A model generated the notes under the pieces. That model worked only from the letters and a program-made list of their open reading frames with translations, had not been told where the DNA came from and ran no database searches. From Strongylocentrotus purpuratus (taxonomy: Eukaryota; Echinodermata; Echinoidea; Camarodonta; Strongylocentrotidae): DNA of 64,000 nucleotides. The position numbers and the translations under genes are program-made. Location of the stretch: contig NW_022145594.1 in assembly GCF_000002235.5 (NCBI RefSeq), positions 17,176,501 to 17,240,500 on the forward strand. Reading direction: 5' to 3'. Positions 22,812 through 34,100 of the stretch are shown here, in pieces; position 1 is the stretch's first letter, and the number at the start of each line of letters is the position of its first letter.

Positions 22812-23112
22812 AGACATCTCTCTTGCATTGTACATGAAATATCCATTCACTGATCTCCGCACGAAGTACCCTCAATTTTACGCACAGAAAGCTCACACTA
22901 ACCCGTAACCAAAACCACCCTGAAATGATGACAATATTCAAAAGATCAATTCATTTGTAATCAAGTGTGGATTTTAATTCATTTGATCCCTTGATAGTCT
23001 GGGTTCGGTATACCGAAACAGGGGAGGGAGCAGCTTGTGGCGTGGAACCATAAGGACCAATGAGGTTCTTTTGGGACATAGTTTATATAAAATTACCAAG
23101 CTGAATCCTACC

Positions 23113-23435
23113 CTAATACCAGTCACATAAATCAATGCTCAACTGAGTATTTGTTGCATTTTCCTCAATCATGACTTGTTGAGTTTTGTGCAGAAGTGCT
23201 ACAATCCATTGTTGAGAATGTATATAGCGAGTAGTCCAAATCAGGAGGGTCGCAAACTCCTTCTCAACCTCCATTGTTACATCTTGATTCCTGAAGAGCC
23301 TTGTGATTTGAGATGAACTTGGGAGAAGTTCCCACGTTGTTTTGGAGGCACACGCTCCTTGTGCTGACTGCTCCTCTTCAGCAACTACTACAGACAAGTC
23401 CACTTGTATCTTTGTAACCAATTCCAATAAGCCAG
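23113..23435 (-). other. Exon-like open frame of unknown function in the foldback spacer
   Basis: On the - strand a pyrimidine tract (TTTTTTTTTCTTCTTTC) and ATGAACAG precede an open frame of about 107 codons that ends in TAG. The composition is protein-like and not low-complexity: a helix-prone mixture with WTTRYIHSQQWIVALLHKTQ near its centre and an acidic AEEEQSAQG near its start. There is no ATG at the start, so it would be an internal or final exon. It could be a captured host exon or part of a decayed transposon gene. It matches no family I can name. Confidence 0.35.
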
Positions 23436-25629
23436 CTGTTCATGAATAAAATGTTAATTGAAAGAAGAAAAAAAAATCCAATATTGTTACAAGCACTTTA
23501 AGATCTAAAGCTGACATCACAAGTATATTTCTTTTTCTTCTTTCTTGTTGTTTTTCTTCTTCTAGTAATCTTCAAAGGGCTATTAGTTTTATATAAATTC
23601 ACTGTTTGCTCAACAGGAGTACATTCCTTATTTTTCGTGCCAACGAGAGATCCCAGATCTCATTATGGTCTGAAATGAAATACCATATTGCCAAACATGT
23701 ATTTTATTACTAATATACTACATGTCTGAGTAAAAGATCTAATCAAACATTCCGATCATTGTTTTAAAGACCGTCAATACTACTGGGCCAGAAGGGATTA
23801 GACCACCCAGCCAGGTCACTGACAGGTGGCTATCTCATCAACTCAGTTCTCAACTAACATAAGAAAGAGAGGATCATGGGGGACCAACAGACACCGATTG
23901 GGGAGGTTTTCTATATAGAGAGAGCAAGTAGGACAGTGGGGCTTTAAGAATAACAATTAGCATTCATAGAAATGGCATAGAATTTACATCCTTAAACTTT
24001 AAGCTTTGAAAACCTCGTTTTGATTTGAGTGTAACTTTTGAGTTATTAACAACCAAAAGTTTCCAGTGATTTGTTTTTGTTTCACTTTTAGTACACAAAC
24101 ATATTTTTCTTTATCACACTTGCAGGATATAATCATATAAGATAATTTGATCTTGTACTGCTAGGCTGCCCCCCCCCCTCCCCCTCTATTATACGAGTGT
24201 GAAAAAAGAATACAATTCTTTGTAGCCTTTCTTAATCACTAATCAAAATTTTGAACTTCAGTTACATGTAATGTTGTTTAAAGAATATATTATGAAAGTG
24301 AGATGGATTGCAGGTGGCAAGGGTGTATTGGTTGAGAATTGCAGGTAATAATTCATGCTCTACTATGAGCCAACTTACTTCACACACTATCATCTTGCAG
24401 CAGGGTAAGGTTTTTACAGAAATTTTAGAACTTGTAATGGGATGTACTTAAATATCAACTTTGTACAATAGCAGTATGTAGAAAGGAATTTAGGATAACC
24501 TGACTTTGGGTCTGCCAATGCTTAACACAAGCTTTATTTCATCAAGATATATGGTTATTGCTCAAGTTGTGATAGGGTTTTAGATTAGCTTTAGGGTTAA
24601 TATTACATTTAGCTATGGATCCAGGATTAAGATTAAGAATTCATTTTGTGTTACAACATAACCACTAAACAATAGAGCAGGTCGTAAAAATCAGATACAC
24701 GTTTCACAAACTGGGGATCAGCGTATTTTTAGTTTACTAATACAAAGGAAGATTTTTAAACTGCCAATGATGAGTATCAATACATACAGCTCCACCAGCA
24801 CCTGGAAAATCTGATTGTACGACACTTGTTCCTCAAGACATTTGCTCAACATCAATTTCCTACTCTATTATCCAAATACTGAACTTCATCCCGGGATCCA
24901 ACACTAGACCTTACCCTACACCTAACCTCAATCCCAATTGCAACCCTCGGCCTAACCCTACACATTTGACAATTAAAGCCTTGAGCAGTCGTTGCAGGAG
25001 CAAATGTTTGGTCACTCGAAATGCCATGACAGGCTCAGTTGCTATGACTTTATCTGTTTCTTTACCAGATTAAAAAAAAAACATTGTAATATTCATTATT
25101 ACCAGTCCATTGTGCTTTGCTCCTAATATGTCAGGCACAATAGGTCATCGCTTTCAGGTAAGGGGCAGAACATCAAGAGTGGAACCTCAAGGCACCCCCT
25201 GATCTGTCAACAGGAAGCCCTCCTTCTCAATCCCTGGAACAGAATTATAAACAATTCAATAAATATTAACCAAATTTGAAATAAATAGCACTATATAATA
25301 TTTTAGTTGTCTTTAACAATTACTTTTTCAGCAAAATTTGAAGGTCAATTGTTTTTTTTTGTTTTTTTGCTTGTCGTTCCTTTTCATGTATTGGACCCCC
25401 CCCCTTTTCCCCCTGCACATGAGCTTAAAATGTTAATTCTAAAAAGAGAAACACTTCAGCAACGTGTTAGTAGACATGTGGATTCATACATAGCCATCCC
25501 ATGAATACATACTTCTCAAACCAGCCCTTTGCATCCCCTTCAGTTTGACCTTGACCTCACCTATTCAAAATTTTGTTTTACTTGAAAAAACTAAACAGAT
25601 CAAGTTAGATCAAAAGTAAATATGTTTAC

Positions 25630-25739
25630 CTTCTCTTGTGGTGGTCTATTTTCTCCAGGACATTCTTGTTTCAAGCACATACTCCAAGAAAGCAAGCATT
25701 TGGTACTGCATTAACTGCGACAAGTCTCTGTACATTTTC
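25630..25739 (-). pseudogene. Mirror copy of the exon-like segment, frame broken
   Basis: It has the same acceptor (TTTTACAG) and donor (GTAAAC) on the - strand. It is 6 bases shorter than the left copy through a 2-base and a 4-base difference. Between the two changes the frame reads a TAA stop. Beyond them the peptide CSTKCLLSWSMCLKQECPGE is identical to the left copy. Confidence 0.4.
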
Positions 25740-26228
25740 CTGTAAAAGAGAGGGGGGGGGGGGATTTAATTCTTAGAATAAAAGGAAATGAGCATGATCA
25801 TTAAAACATTGAAGAGCATTTGCAGAATTAACTGTTCTCTTTTGGATTTTCTCTTTACCAAAAAAGCCCTCCTTCATTATCTAACATTGAAATTTATATT
25901 CAATTCCTTGATCCAGATCTAGTTGATCTACAGTCTCTAGATGATCTAGATGCATGTCTCGTAACTGTTCATTCTATCAAATTGAAAAAACACAAAATAG
26001 ATATGGACCTAGATCTATATATGACAGAGAAAACTTAATGGTGTTTACAGCAAACAAAAATTCAAAGATAGAGCCTAGAGCAGAGGCAAATTAGGCTAAG
26101 CCAACAAAGAGTTTAAGAAACACACAGTCACCACTATACGTACCCCTGTATACAGTGTAGTCTAATTTGGGGGGATCGTGTTTTAATTTGCTAGACAGCT
26201 ATACGACTAAGAGTATCACATTCACAGG

Positions 26229-27507
26229 CAGGCACGGATCCAGGGGGGCCGCCCCCCCCCCCCCCCACCCGCAAAAAATAAAAAGAGAGAGAGAGATAGA
26301 AAGAAAAGAAGGGAAAAAGGAGAGAAAGGGAAAGAAAGAAGAGGAAGAGGAAAAGAAAAGGGGGAAAAGAAGGAGATCGGGGGGCCGAAAGAGCCTTGCC
26401 TCCCAGCTGTAACCTCTCCCCCTCCCCCCATCAAAAAATAAAAGAGAAGGAAGGAAAGGGAAAGAAAAAAAGTAAAGAGGGGATAAAGAGAAGGAAAAAA
26501 GAGGAAGAAGAAAAGAAGGGGGAAACCAGTTGCAATTTTCCCGCCAACAAGTTGTAGTTCGGGGGGGGGGGGGGGGGGCAAAGGCCCTTGCCTCCTCCCC
26601 CCCCCAAAAAAAAAAAAGGAGAAGGAAGGGAAAGGGATAGAGGAGAGCTAAAACGGAACAAAAAAGAGGAAAAAGAAAAGAAAAGAGAGATAAGAAGGGG
26701 AGAACAGTTGCGATTAATCCCGCCAACAATGTGTGGATCGGGAGGGGGGGCCAAAAGGCCCTTGCCTCCCCCTAGCAAACCTAAAACAGAGAGTAGGAAG
26801 GGAAAGGAAAGGAAAATAGGAGAGAAAGGGAAAGAAAAAAAGAGAAAGAAGAAAGGTAGGGGAGATCAGTTACGTGTAGATCGGGGGGAGGGGCACTGGC
26901 GTACTGATGGGGAAGGGGACTTGGGGGGGGGGGGGGTGACAGATGCCCCCCAAATATAATTCAAACATGGTTTATTTCTAATTCGATACCGGTGATTACC
27001 GGTGATTTACAAATGTTGCTGAAATGACATAATTTCCGAGATTTTTCCTCAATGTTTAATAAATCATACTTTTTAATGCGTTTGTGGGACAATGGCAAAT
27101 TCATTCATTCATAAAGAAAGAATAGTGACGCCAATTAGTGTCCTGCCAGTGTCACAAATAAGGTATGCTGATATGCTCATCTGACCGCAATCAAATGCCT
27201 ATACCCCTGAGCTTCTGGGGGTTCCACCCCTTGACCCCCGCAGGTTCTTCGCCCTTAGACACCACGCCAATTTCACAACGCTCTACTTGATCGTAAATAC
27301 CTTCCCCCCCCCCAACCTACTTAGAGAAACGTTTAGCGGAACCTGCATGTAAGAGTGGGGTGGTGCAGATTTTTTTGTCTACCCCCCCCCCCCCTCCCGG
27401 TTTTTGCTTATTTCGCCACTGCCGGTGTCACTATTACGTACCAATATTTGGCTTGCATAATTTCAAATTTGGGCCCCCCCCCCTAAGAAATCCTGGATCC
27501 GCGCCTG
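26229..27507 (+). mobile_element. hAT-like non-autonomous element with perfect 8-bp target duplication
   Basis: The ends are CAGGCACGGATCCAGG and, inverted, CAGGCGCGGATCCAGG (15 of 16 match). The flanks are TTCACAGG at 26221-26228 and 27508-27515, a perfect 8-bp duplication as expected for hAT transposons. The interior is a purine-rich repeat block with no transposase frame; the long frames seen there come from GA/CT composition. Confidence 0.88.
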
Positions 27508-28427
27508 TTCACAGGTAGTCCAATTATTTACTGGTCTGTAGGCCTAGGCCTCAAATTTTCTACTCTCGTACTCGTCTAACTATCTCGGTATCTGGTCCAA
27601 ATTTTGGCGCTTGTTCACAACTCATGTCAACTGTGACCATGCTTTTTAGTGTTAGCTATTAACTTTCTTCTGACCCAACTATGAAAGTAGTTTTTCAACA
27701 GTTGGACCTAAAAGTAACAAAAAGCTTGGATCATTGATGCAGCTAGCGCTAGTGAAGTGATCTGCCTATAGTCTAGACCCTATACTCGTATCTAATTTTC
27801 AGAGAGGGTCTCGCCCGAAAGTTTGGGCCAAGGATCAAGGAGTGACGATGGCAATCGAGCTGAAATATTCTCACGACGATAAATAACTAATCAAAAGTTC
27901 GAGTGTAGATTACTCCTAAATTCATCAGATATAACCATTTTAAACCACTTCACAATGTACAGACAAATCAGCAGATTCATACCTACAGCAGATATGTTTA
28001 TAAATATGATTAATTTACGAGATTTGAACGTAATTACAGCTGTACTCACCATCAAACTTTCAAAGAAAACCTCGAGCTCTCACTCTGTGTGGGTGACGTC
28101 ATACATTAAATATGCATGCAGCGAAAGTCTTGTCTTCAGATCAGGCAATCGTACATAAAAACTTCCATCACAGATAGAAAAATTTCTTATTAAAATAATA
28201 AGGATGATAACAGTTATCAATCATTATAACCAAATCTGCATACAAATAAGAAGGAGAATGGTGATACAGAGACTTATTTACCGCACGTAGGATTTCTGAT
28301 AAGAATGCACAAAGAACACAAAATGGAAAGGTGCCTGGAATAGAGGATAATAATATCAGTCAAGCTCATGAATATTCATATTATGGGCGTTACCAACCAT
28401 TGACATTTGCATACACAATCGTTATTT

Positions 28428-28812
28428 AATATATAATGGAAATGCGCTTTTCATTATATATTATATAATGGAAATGCGCTGTTCATTATATATTATATAA
28501 TGGAAATGTGCTTTTCATTATATATTATATAATGGAAATACGCCTCTCATTATATATTATATAATTGAAATGTGCTTTTCATTATATATTATATAATGGA
28601 ATGTGCTTTTCATTATATATTATATAATGGAAATACGCTTTTCATTATATATTATATAATGGACATGTGCGTTTCATTATATATTATATAATGGAAATAC
28701 GCTTTTCATTATATATTATATAATGGAAATGGCTTTTCATTATATATTATATAATGGAAATGTGCTTTTCATTATATATTATATAATTGAAATACGCTTT
28801 TTATTATATATA
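28428..28812 (-). repeat. 32-bp hairpin tandem array, right arm
   Basis: This is the mirror of the left-arm array, with about 11-12 units of the same hairpin and spacer. Unit number and spacer order differ from the left arm, showing that the array has expanded or contracted since the arms were copied. Confidence 0.95.
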
Positions 28813-30486
28813 AATAATGAAAGTGTGAATTGTAATTATTTATAAATAATGGCAATTATATATAAATAATGAAACGTTCTTTGTCATTATTTATAAATAA
28901 TAAAAATGTGTTAAGAATTATATACAAATAAAAATGTACATTTTCTTGCATTATATGTAAATAATGGTTATTATTTGTTAAATAATGATTATATAACATA
29001 TAATTTGTCTATATAATTGTTTTACAAACGGCGCCTCATATGTGTATGAGGAATGTTGACAAATGTAAGATTTATCAAAGAGTAATGACCCATATCAGAC
29101 GGTTATTTCTGTCTAATCGAGAGTATTCATCATTACATGTACATATCAGATCTAATATGTGGGTAGAATTTAAGAATTTATGGATAAATGCGGCTGTTAT
29201 TTCTAGAAGAATTATGTGTATGTTGTGAGATTTTCAGGAAGGCGTGAATAATTAAGGGAAGAGGAGAGAAGAGGCGGAGGGGTACCGTTACCGTTAGCGT
29301 GACAGGGACAGAAAAGAAAGAGGGAAGGGAGTGAATATCAGACAAAGATAATTAAGAGAGATAGAGAATTGAAAATTAACAGAATAAATAAAGGATCTGT
29401 AACTCCAAATAATAAAAAAAATATTATTATTTTATTCATTCATAATACCAATCGGTTGACCCTGTCCCTACACATTACAAATTTTGCCACAGACCGCAAA
29501 CGGCATTTTCATAAACCAGTATTATCAAAAACAAAAGCAACGCGATCTCGATCAGCCAATGTACCTCGTGGTCCACAAAGTAGTTGAAATTTGATATGTA
29601 GTGCGCGCGCTCAGGGATTCCCGGAATTGGAAAACCCCTCGATCTCGATCTCCATTTTATGACATTCAGTTTGCATGCAAGCTAAATACATGTACACATA
29701 CCTGGATTGGCAAGCTCCCGTAATCAAAATTGGAGTAATACATAAGGAAATAACAAAGAAATACACGAGGATTGAGGACAAAATATAAAATGATAGAAAG
29801 AAATCTAAGAAAAACATAAAGTATTAAAACACATTTACGAAGGAATAAACCAGAAGAATGATTAATAATGATAATAATAATAATAAATAATAACGGCTTA
29901 ACAAAGATCTACATATGGTAAGAAATAAGGACCAAAAAAAAAATGATTGATCGAATTGATAGCAAGAAAAACAAGGAATTAAACAAATGGGGGTGATTGT
30001 GCAAGGGGGTAATTCTCCTTGAACCGTAAGGAACAAGCGAAGGGAATACATACACATATTTATATTTCGAGAAAAGGTAAAACAAAGAAATAAAAAAACA
30101 GAAAAGATGATGAGGTAAAGATTAACAAAAATGCACGCGCTTATAGTTTTCTCTCGAAGGTTCAATCATCACTACTATGATCACGTGATCTTACGGCGCG
30201 AACATGATCTGTTTATACTAACTTCTGAGATAACCACATGCTGCCAGACACCTTGACTCCAAACCCATTGTTTAGAAACACTTGAAACACAATATGAAAT
30301 GTACGCAAGCTCTCTTGTCATTTAAACATTCAATTCATTGGCGAAAAAATTAGAATTTCCGATTGATGAAGTTCTCTGCTTGTTTCGTCTGTCTATTTGA
30401 TTTTATTTTTAGATTTACTCTTCTTCCTTTTCCCCTCCTTCCTTTTCTTTTCTTCTCCCCTCCACCCCCCCCCCTGCGTCGCCAAT

Positions 30487-30755
30487 GATACGAGTTTGCT
30501 TTTAAAATTATCATTTATTTTATATCCGATTGCGAAGCAGCAAACCATAAATGAATTGAATGCAACATCAGGCGAATTAATTATAAATATTATTAGCGCG
30601 AATAAACGTTAGAGGGACTAGAACAGGAGCTTTTATTGTAAAAATGTCCACAAAAATAAAACACAACTTCGTGAATGATAGTGATACGGGTCTGCTTTTA
30701 AAAATAAAATCTATATCATATTCTAATGCGAAGCAGCAAACCATGAATGAATCTA
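30487..30755 (+). repeat. Direct repeat pair about 196 bp apart
   Basis: Two copies of a segment of about 70 bp begin GATACGRGTYTGCTTTTAAA and end GCGAAGCAGCAAACCATRAA, at 30487-30556 and 30683-30752. They differ by several substitutions and small gaps. Confidence 0.8.
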
Positions 30756-30827
30756 AAAGGTTGAAAGGTTTGTTTTAATTCTTAATCTTAAATTGACTAA
30801 CTATCTCTTAACAAATAATTGTGAATG

Positions 30828-31165
30828 TTAATCAAAGCCAAAGGCTGGACATACGAGAACATAATGAAATGCATCATCTTGTACTTTGAGATCACATATG
30901 GAACACAATTCTACAATTTCTAGAGGGCAGAGGCTGACTTTAGTGACGGTCAGGTGCAGACGGCAGGGCAGCTTACTATTACCACATCGATATTTATAAA
31001 GAGATGTTCTATCACTGAAATCCAACTTTAACATATATTCTTCCAAACCGATTACCTATTTAAAAATTCTGTAATTGGAACATGAACTTCATGAACTTCA
31101 TCGTTCCAGTTTTGCAAATCAATGTCATTTAATCTACGATCCAACTTTTTTTCTTCCTTTCCAAC
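30828..31165 (-). pseudogene. Degraded non-LTR retrotransposon (LINE) C-terminal fragment
   Basis: The - strand reads RCGNSKLPCRLHL then LCSICDLKVQDDAFHYVLVC, matching the conserved tail of LINE reverse-transcriptase proteins: a 'RxGNxxLP' block followed by CxxC...DxxHxxxxC. Upstream, in another frame (31060-31165), is NDIDLQNWNDEVHEVHVPI, of the same region. A frameshift and stop between the two parts show it is dead. The clade (CR1/L2/Rex type) was not resolved. Confidence 0.75.
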
Positions 31166-34100
31166 ATCCTATTTTTTAACATCGCCATCGTACAAAGTAA
31201 TTATAAATGATAAAAAGAAAAAGAGGTGTGAATGACCTAGTTTTCAATCTTCGGTTAAAAATGTCATTGAATGTTATCTTTGTTATTTACGATGTGTCAG
31301 CCGAGGGGAGCCAGCTCTCAACGCATGTGGCAGACATAATCCTACTGTTTATTTCTCAAAAGTAAATGTACGTAAATGTCTCCCTTAGTATGATTTCGCT
31401 AGCCTGCGCTCCCATCAAACATTTCTCTCTCTCTCTCTCTCTCTCTCTATTACGTGTAGTCCCCCCCCCCCCCCCCCCTCGTCAAGATACTAGTGGGATT
31501 TCCTCTCGTCTCTCTTGCTCTCCAAATACGTAGGTCCATGCTCTCACCCTCTTCTTTGTCACATTTCTCCACCCATGAACGTTTTCGTCTAGTGTCGATG
31601 AATAAGGAGTGGAAGTAGAAAGGTGTACGGAAAATAGACTAACGTATTGGTGTCTTGCCTACTTATATTTAGTCAACCCTGTTAAGTAGATAATTATCCA
31701 TTTTATTTGTTTTTTTTCCCATCCTGACCTCGATCATAACTCCTTTCCTTCTCGAATAATATCTTCATCTATCTCCAGCTCAGCACTACCTCCCTCTCAA
31801 TTATCTCTCTCTCTCCTACATGTTTTCCTGTTAATTCAACTCTGGTCTAATCCACACTCCGAAGACAGTTACAGTAATTGATCCATGCCATTTTTACAGA
31901 TTTTATTATTTATCAATCATCCAATGCCGTCAACTAAAAATGTTTATTTACGCGTGTTTTGGTAACCTTGGTTACTAGTCCATCTGGCAACTTTTACGCG
32001 TGACCAGTAGGCAAGAATGTCCATGATTGGACGTTTTCTTTTTTAGGGGTGGAGACCCTTCTTACGGCAGTCTTGTCAGTGATACTGATAAGGCAAATGA
32101 AAAAATCTGATCGCGTGCGTGTTTTCTGAAGCGACGATCTTGGGAATATTTTTATTTTATTTGGTGGAGGTTGAATTGAATTTATTCACCACTTTCATGG
32201 TTGTGGAATGAGATACGCATATCTGGAGTAGGCGAACAGAAAATATGGCAGTGAAAATGAAAGGTATTGTGCTCACAATTATAATTTCAATGAATGCAAA
32301 TCATGCAAGTTTTTGCAACTTGAATATAGTTAGATCTACTCGTTGCTTCACCGCATCAGTACCCGATGCTTCCGCGCCCAGTGTCAGTGATTTAGCGACG
32401 GCTTTTACTAGTATTTAACTGTGTGTAATGTTTACTCGTGAATACTTTCTATTGTGACGTAAACAAAGACACATACGGAACTGCGCGTACAAATCATACA
32501 TATCAAGACTTAGCGCGCGCGATGAGCAAGACATGCGCTTGCAGAGGACATGACTTGACTAGTTGCAAATACGCGCACCATGAAACACGATAGATATCGG
32601 GGGATTGGGCGGGTTACACGCATCCCCCGATAGAGGAAATCATTCACTAGTGTGCAAATTATCGTGATTTTTATCGTGATTCTATCAGTATTTCATCGAT
32701 ATTTTATCGTGATTTTATCGTGAAATACCCATCGGGGAAAACCCGCCCCGCAAAAACATGCCCAATAACTTCTGGGCGGTATTGTAGACCTCTTTACTAT
32801 TCAACATATTCAAATATGGGTGTTTCTTTCCTGGGAACCTAGTATCGAGTTATTCCATTAACCTGTTATTAATGAATGAACTACAATACTTGGAATCCAG
32901 TCTGCATACATTACTTGTTGCTATGTCTAGCAAGCCTCAGGCAAGCTTTCCTGTTGTCAAGAACAACCTAACAAGTATGCATACAATTTGAATCAGCCAG
33001 GCGCCTTTGATTAGGCAATGTCATCGGGTATTATTGGCGCTTTCTTTACAAATTCCTGGATTGGATTGGATTGGAATAACTGGTCTATTGAGATGAATAA
33101 TGAAAAAATTGTATAGAACTTCTGTCAAGAAAAGTATAGTTGTAACTTGTACATTATAGCTGTAAGGTACTGCCAGAGAAACTAAGAATTACTCTGCCCT
33201 TCCATGACAAAACAGCATAAATGATTTTTCTTGCAAAATCGAGTTATTTAGTGTGGGTGACTCAGAACATCAAGTATAAACATGTTAAACTAAAAATTGA
33301 AGGTTTAAAAAATACTGTAATTATCTATTTTGATATTTGTACTGTATGAAAACATTTAAACACTTTGAATAGGAAATTGAAAAGCATGGTTCTTCCTACA
33401 GAAACACTAAAATAGTCTTGTTACCGGTATGCTGTTTTGTTGTGGAAGGGCACTAGGGCAGTACATGTACACGTACAGGATACTGTATGTACAGTTAAGA
33501 GCAATAATACAGGTAAATGGTGGGTTTAGTTGTACTTGTCTAGTTTCGCTTTACAAATGTATATAAGGAATTTTGTTTTGAATAGCTTTTAATCTTCAAG
33601 TACACACACACTTGTTTAGTTTCACTGGATGTATTAGGATGTTTTTGTTTTTAATACATGTAGCTGTTTAATCTTCAATTACCGGTACACAAACACTTGT
33701 TGCACGATCTACACGTTTCACAACTTTAATAGGGCTGGTGCTGAGACTAGACATGTTGCACCACCTGTAACTTGGTGATCATGTGACCCACATAACGAGA
33801 CAAAGAGGGCTTTTACTGTTACCTCATTGGCTGGGGAGAGGGGAATTCTGAATCCACCGAACAATCGTTTCAGAACAAATAATAAAAAAATCTATGATTC
33901 ATGCTTTATGAGTTGCTAACACAACATCGATACCATACAATACATAGGCATTATGCATTGTATACATGTACAGGTACAAGACTACAAGTTCATACAGTAG
34001 TCAGTATGTGCATTCGTGTGTACTGTAAAAACACAATATGGCTGTAAAAGTGTGCAAGGCTGAATTGAACCTGTATACAGTATACATCTGTACATGTGCA

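Larger units (their letters stand above)
19028..25474. other. Spacer of the foldback element
   Basis: These 6.4 kb are unique between the arms. They include a degenerate repeat element (19252-20653), G and C runs (20688-20703, 22226-22240, 22256-22271), a small hairpin (22773-22811) and a 104-codon open frame on the - strand (23113-23435). A possible further exon remnant on the - strand near 25150-25232 follows TCTGTTCCAG and reads IEKEGFLLTDQGVP before a stop. No transposase was identified. Confidence 0.6.
15667..29040. mobile_element. Giant foldback element, arms about 3.4 and 3.6 kb
   Basis: The two ends are inverted copies beginning TATGAGGCGCCGTTTG and running about 3.4 kb inward (15667-19027 versus 25475-29040), with a 6.4-kb spacer. 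It is flanked by TGTGTA on both sides (15661-15666 and 29041-29046). Counting the ends one base inward instead gives an 8-bp duplication with one mismatch. The arm layout, an outer tandem-repeat domain and an inner unique domain, is that of the TU foldback transposons of sea urchins, which make 8-bp duplications. Here the arms are several times longer. No transposase was recognised, so it is likely non-autonomous. Confidence 0.8.
25475..29040 (-). repeat. Right arm of the foldback element
   Basis: This is the inverted partner of 15667-19027. A 67-codon open stretch at 27955-28158 has exactly the same translation as its mirror at 16638-16841, with at least one silent base change. This shows very high identity in the unique domain. 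This arm retains the complete hAT insertion (26229-27507). Confidence 0.9.
14702..32784. mobile_element. Outer DNA transposon with 28-bp TIRs, TA-flanked, carrying a nested foldback element
   Basis: The left terminus begins CAATACCGCCCAGAAGTTAT and the first 28 bases are matched perfectly, inverted, at 32757-32784. Both ends abut TA (14700-14701 and 32785-32786), which suggests a TA target duplication. Just inside each end is a cluster of short ATCGTGA/TCACGAT words (about 14735-14910 and 32585-32730). Without the inner 13.4-kb element the outer unit is about 4.7 kb. No transposase frame was recognised; a degraded LINE fragment (30828-31165) lies in its right part. The superfamily is unknown; TA flanks are used by Tc1/mariner and some other groups. 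Confidence 0.75.
29048..32784. other. Right segment of the outer element
   Basis: It contains a degraded LINE fragment (30828-31165), a direct repeat pair (30487-30750), a short TC tract with a C run (31423-31479), a GCGCGCG patch near 32513-32521, subterminal ATCGTGA words and the right TIR. Nothing else is recognisable as coding. Confidence 0.6.

Noticed and set aside
15667..29040. Polinton/Maverick element
   Set aside because: The size and a 6-bp flank match would fit, but there is no DNA polymerase, integrase, protease or capsid frame, and the arms are far longer than usual Polinton TIRs.
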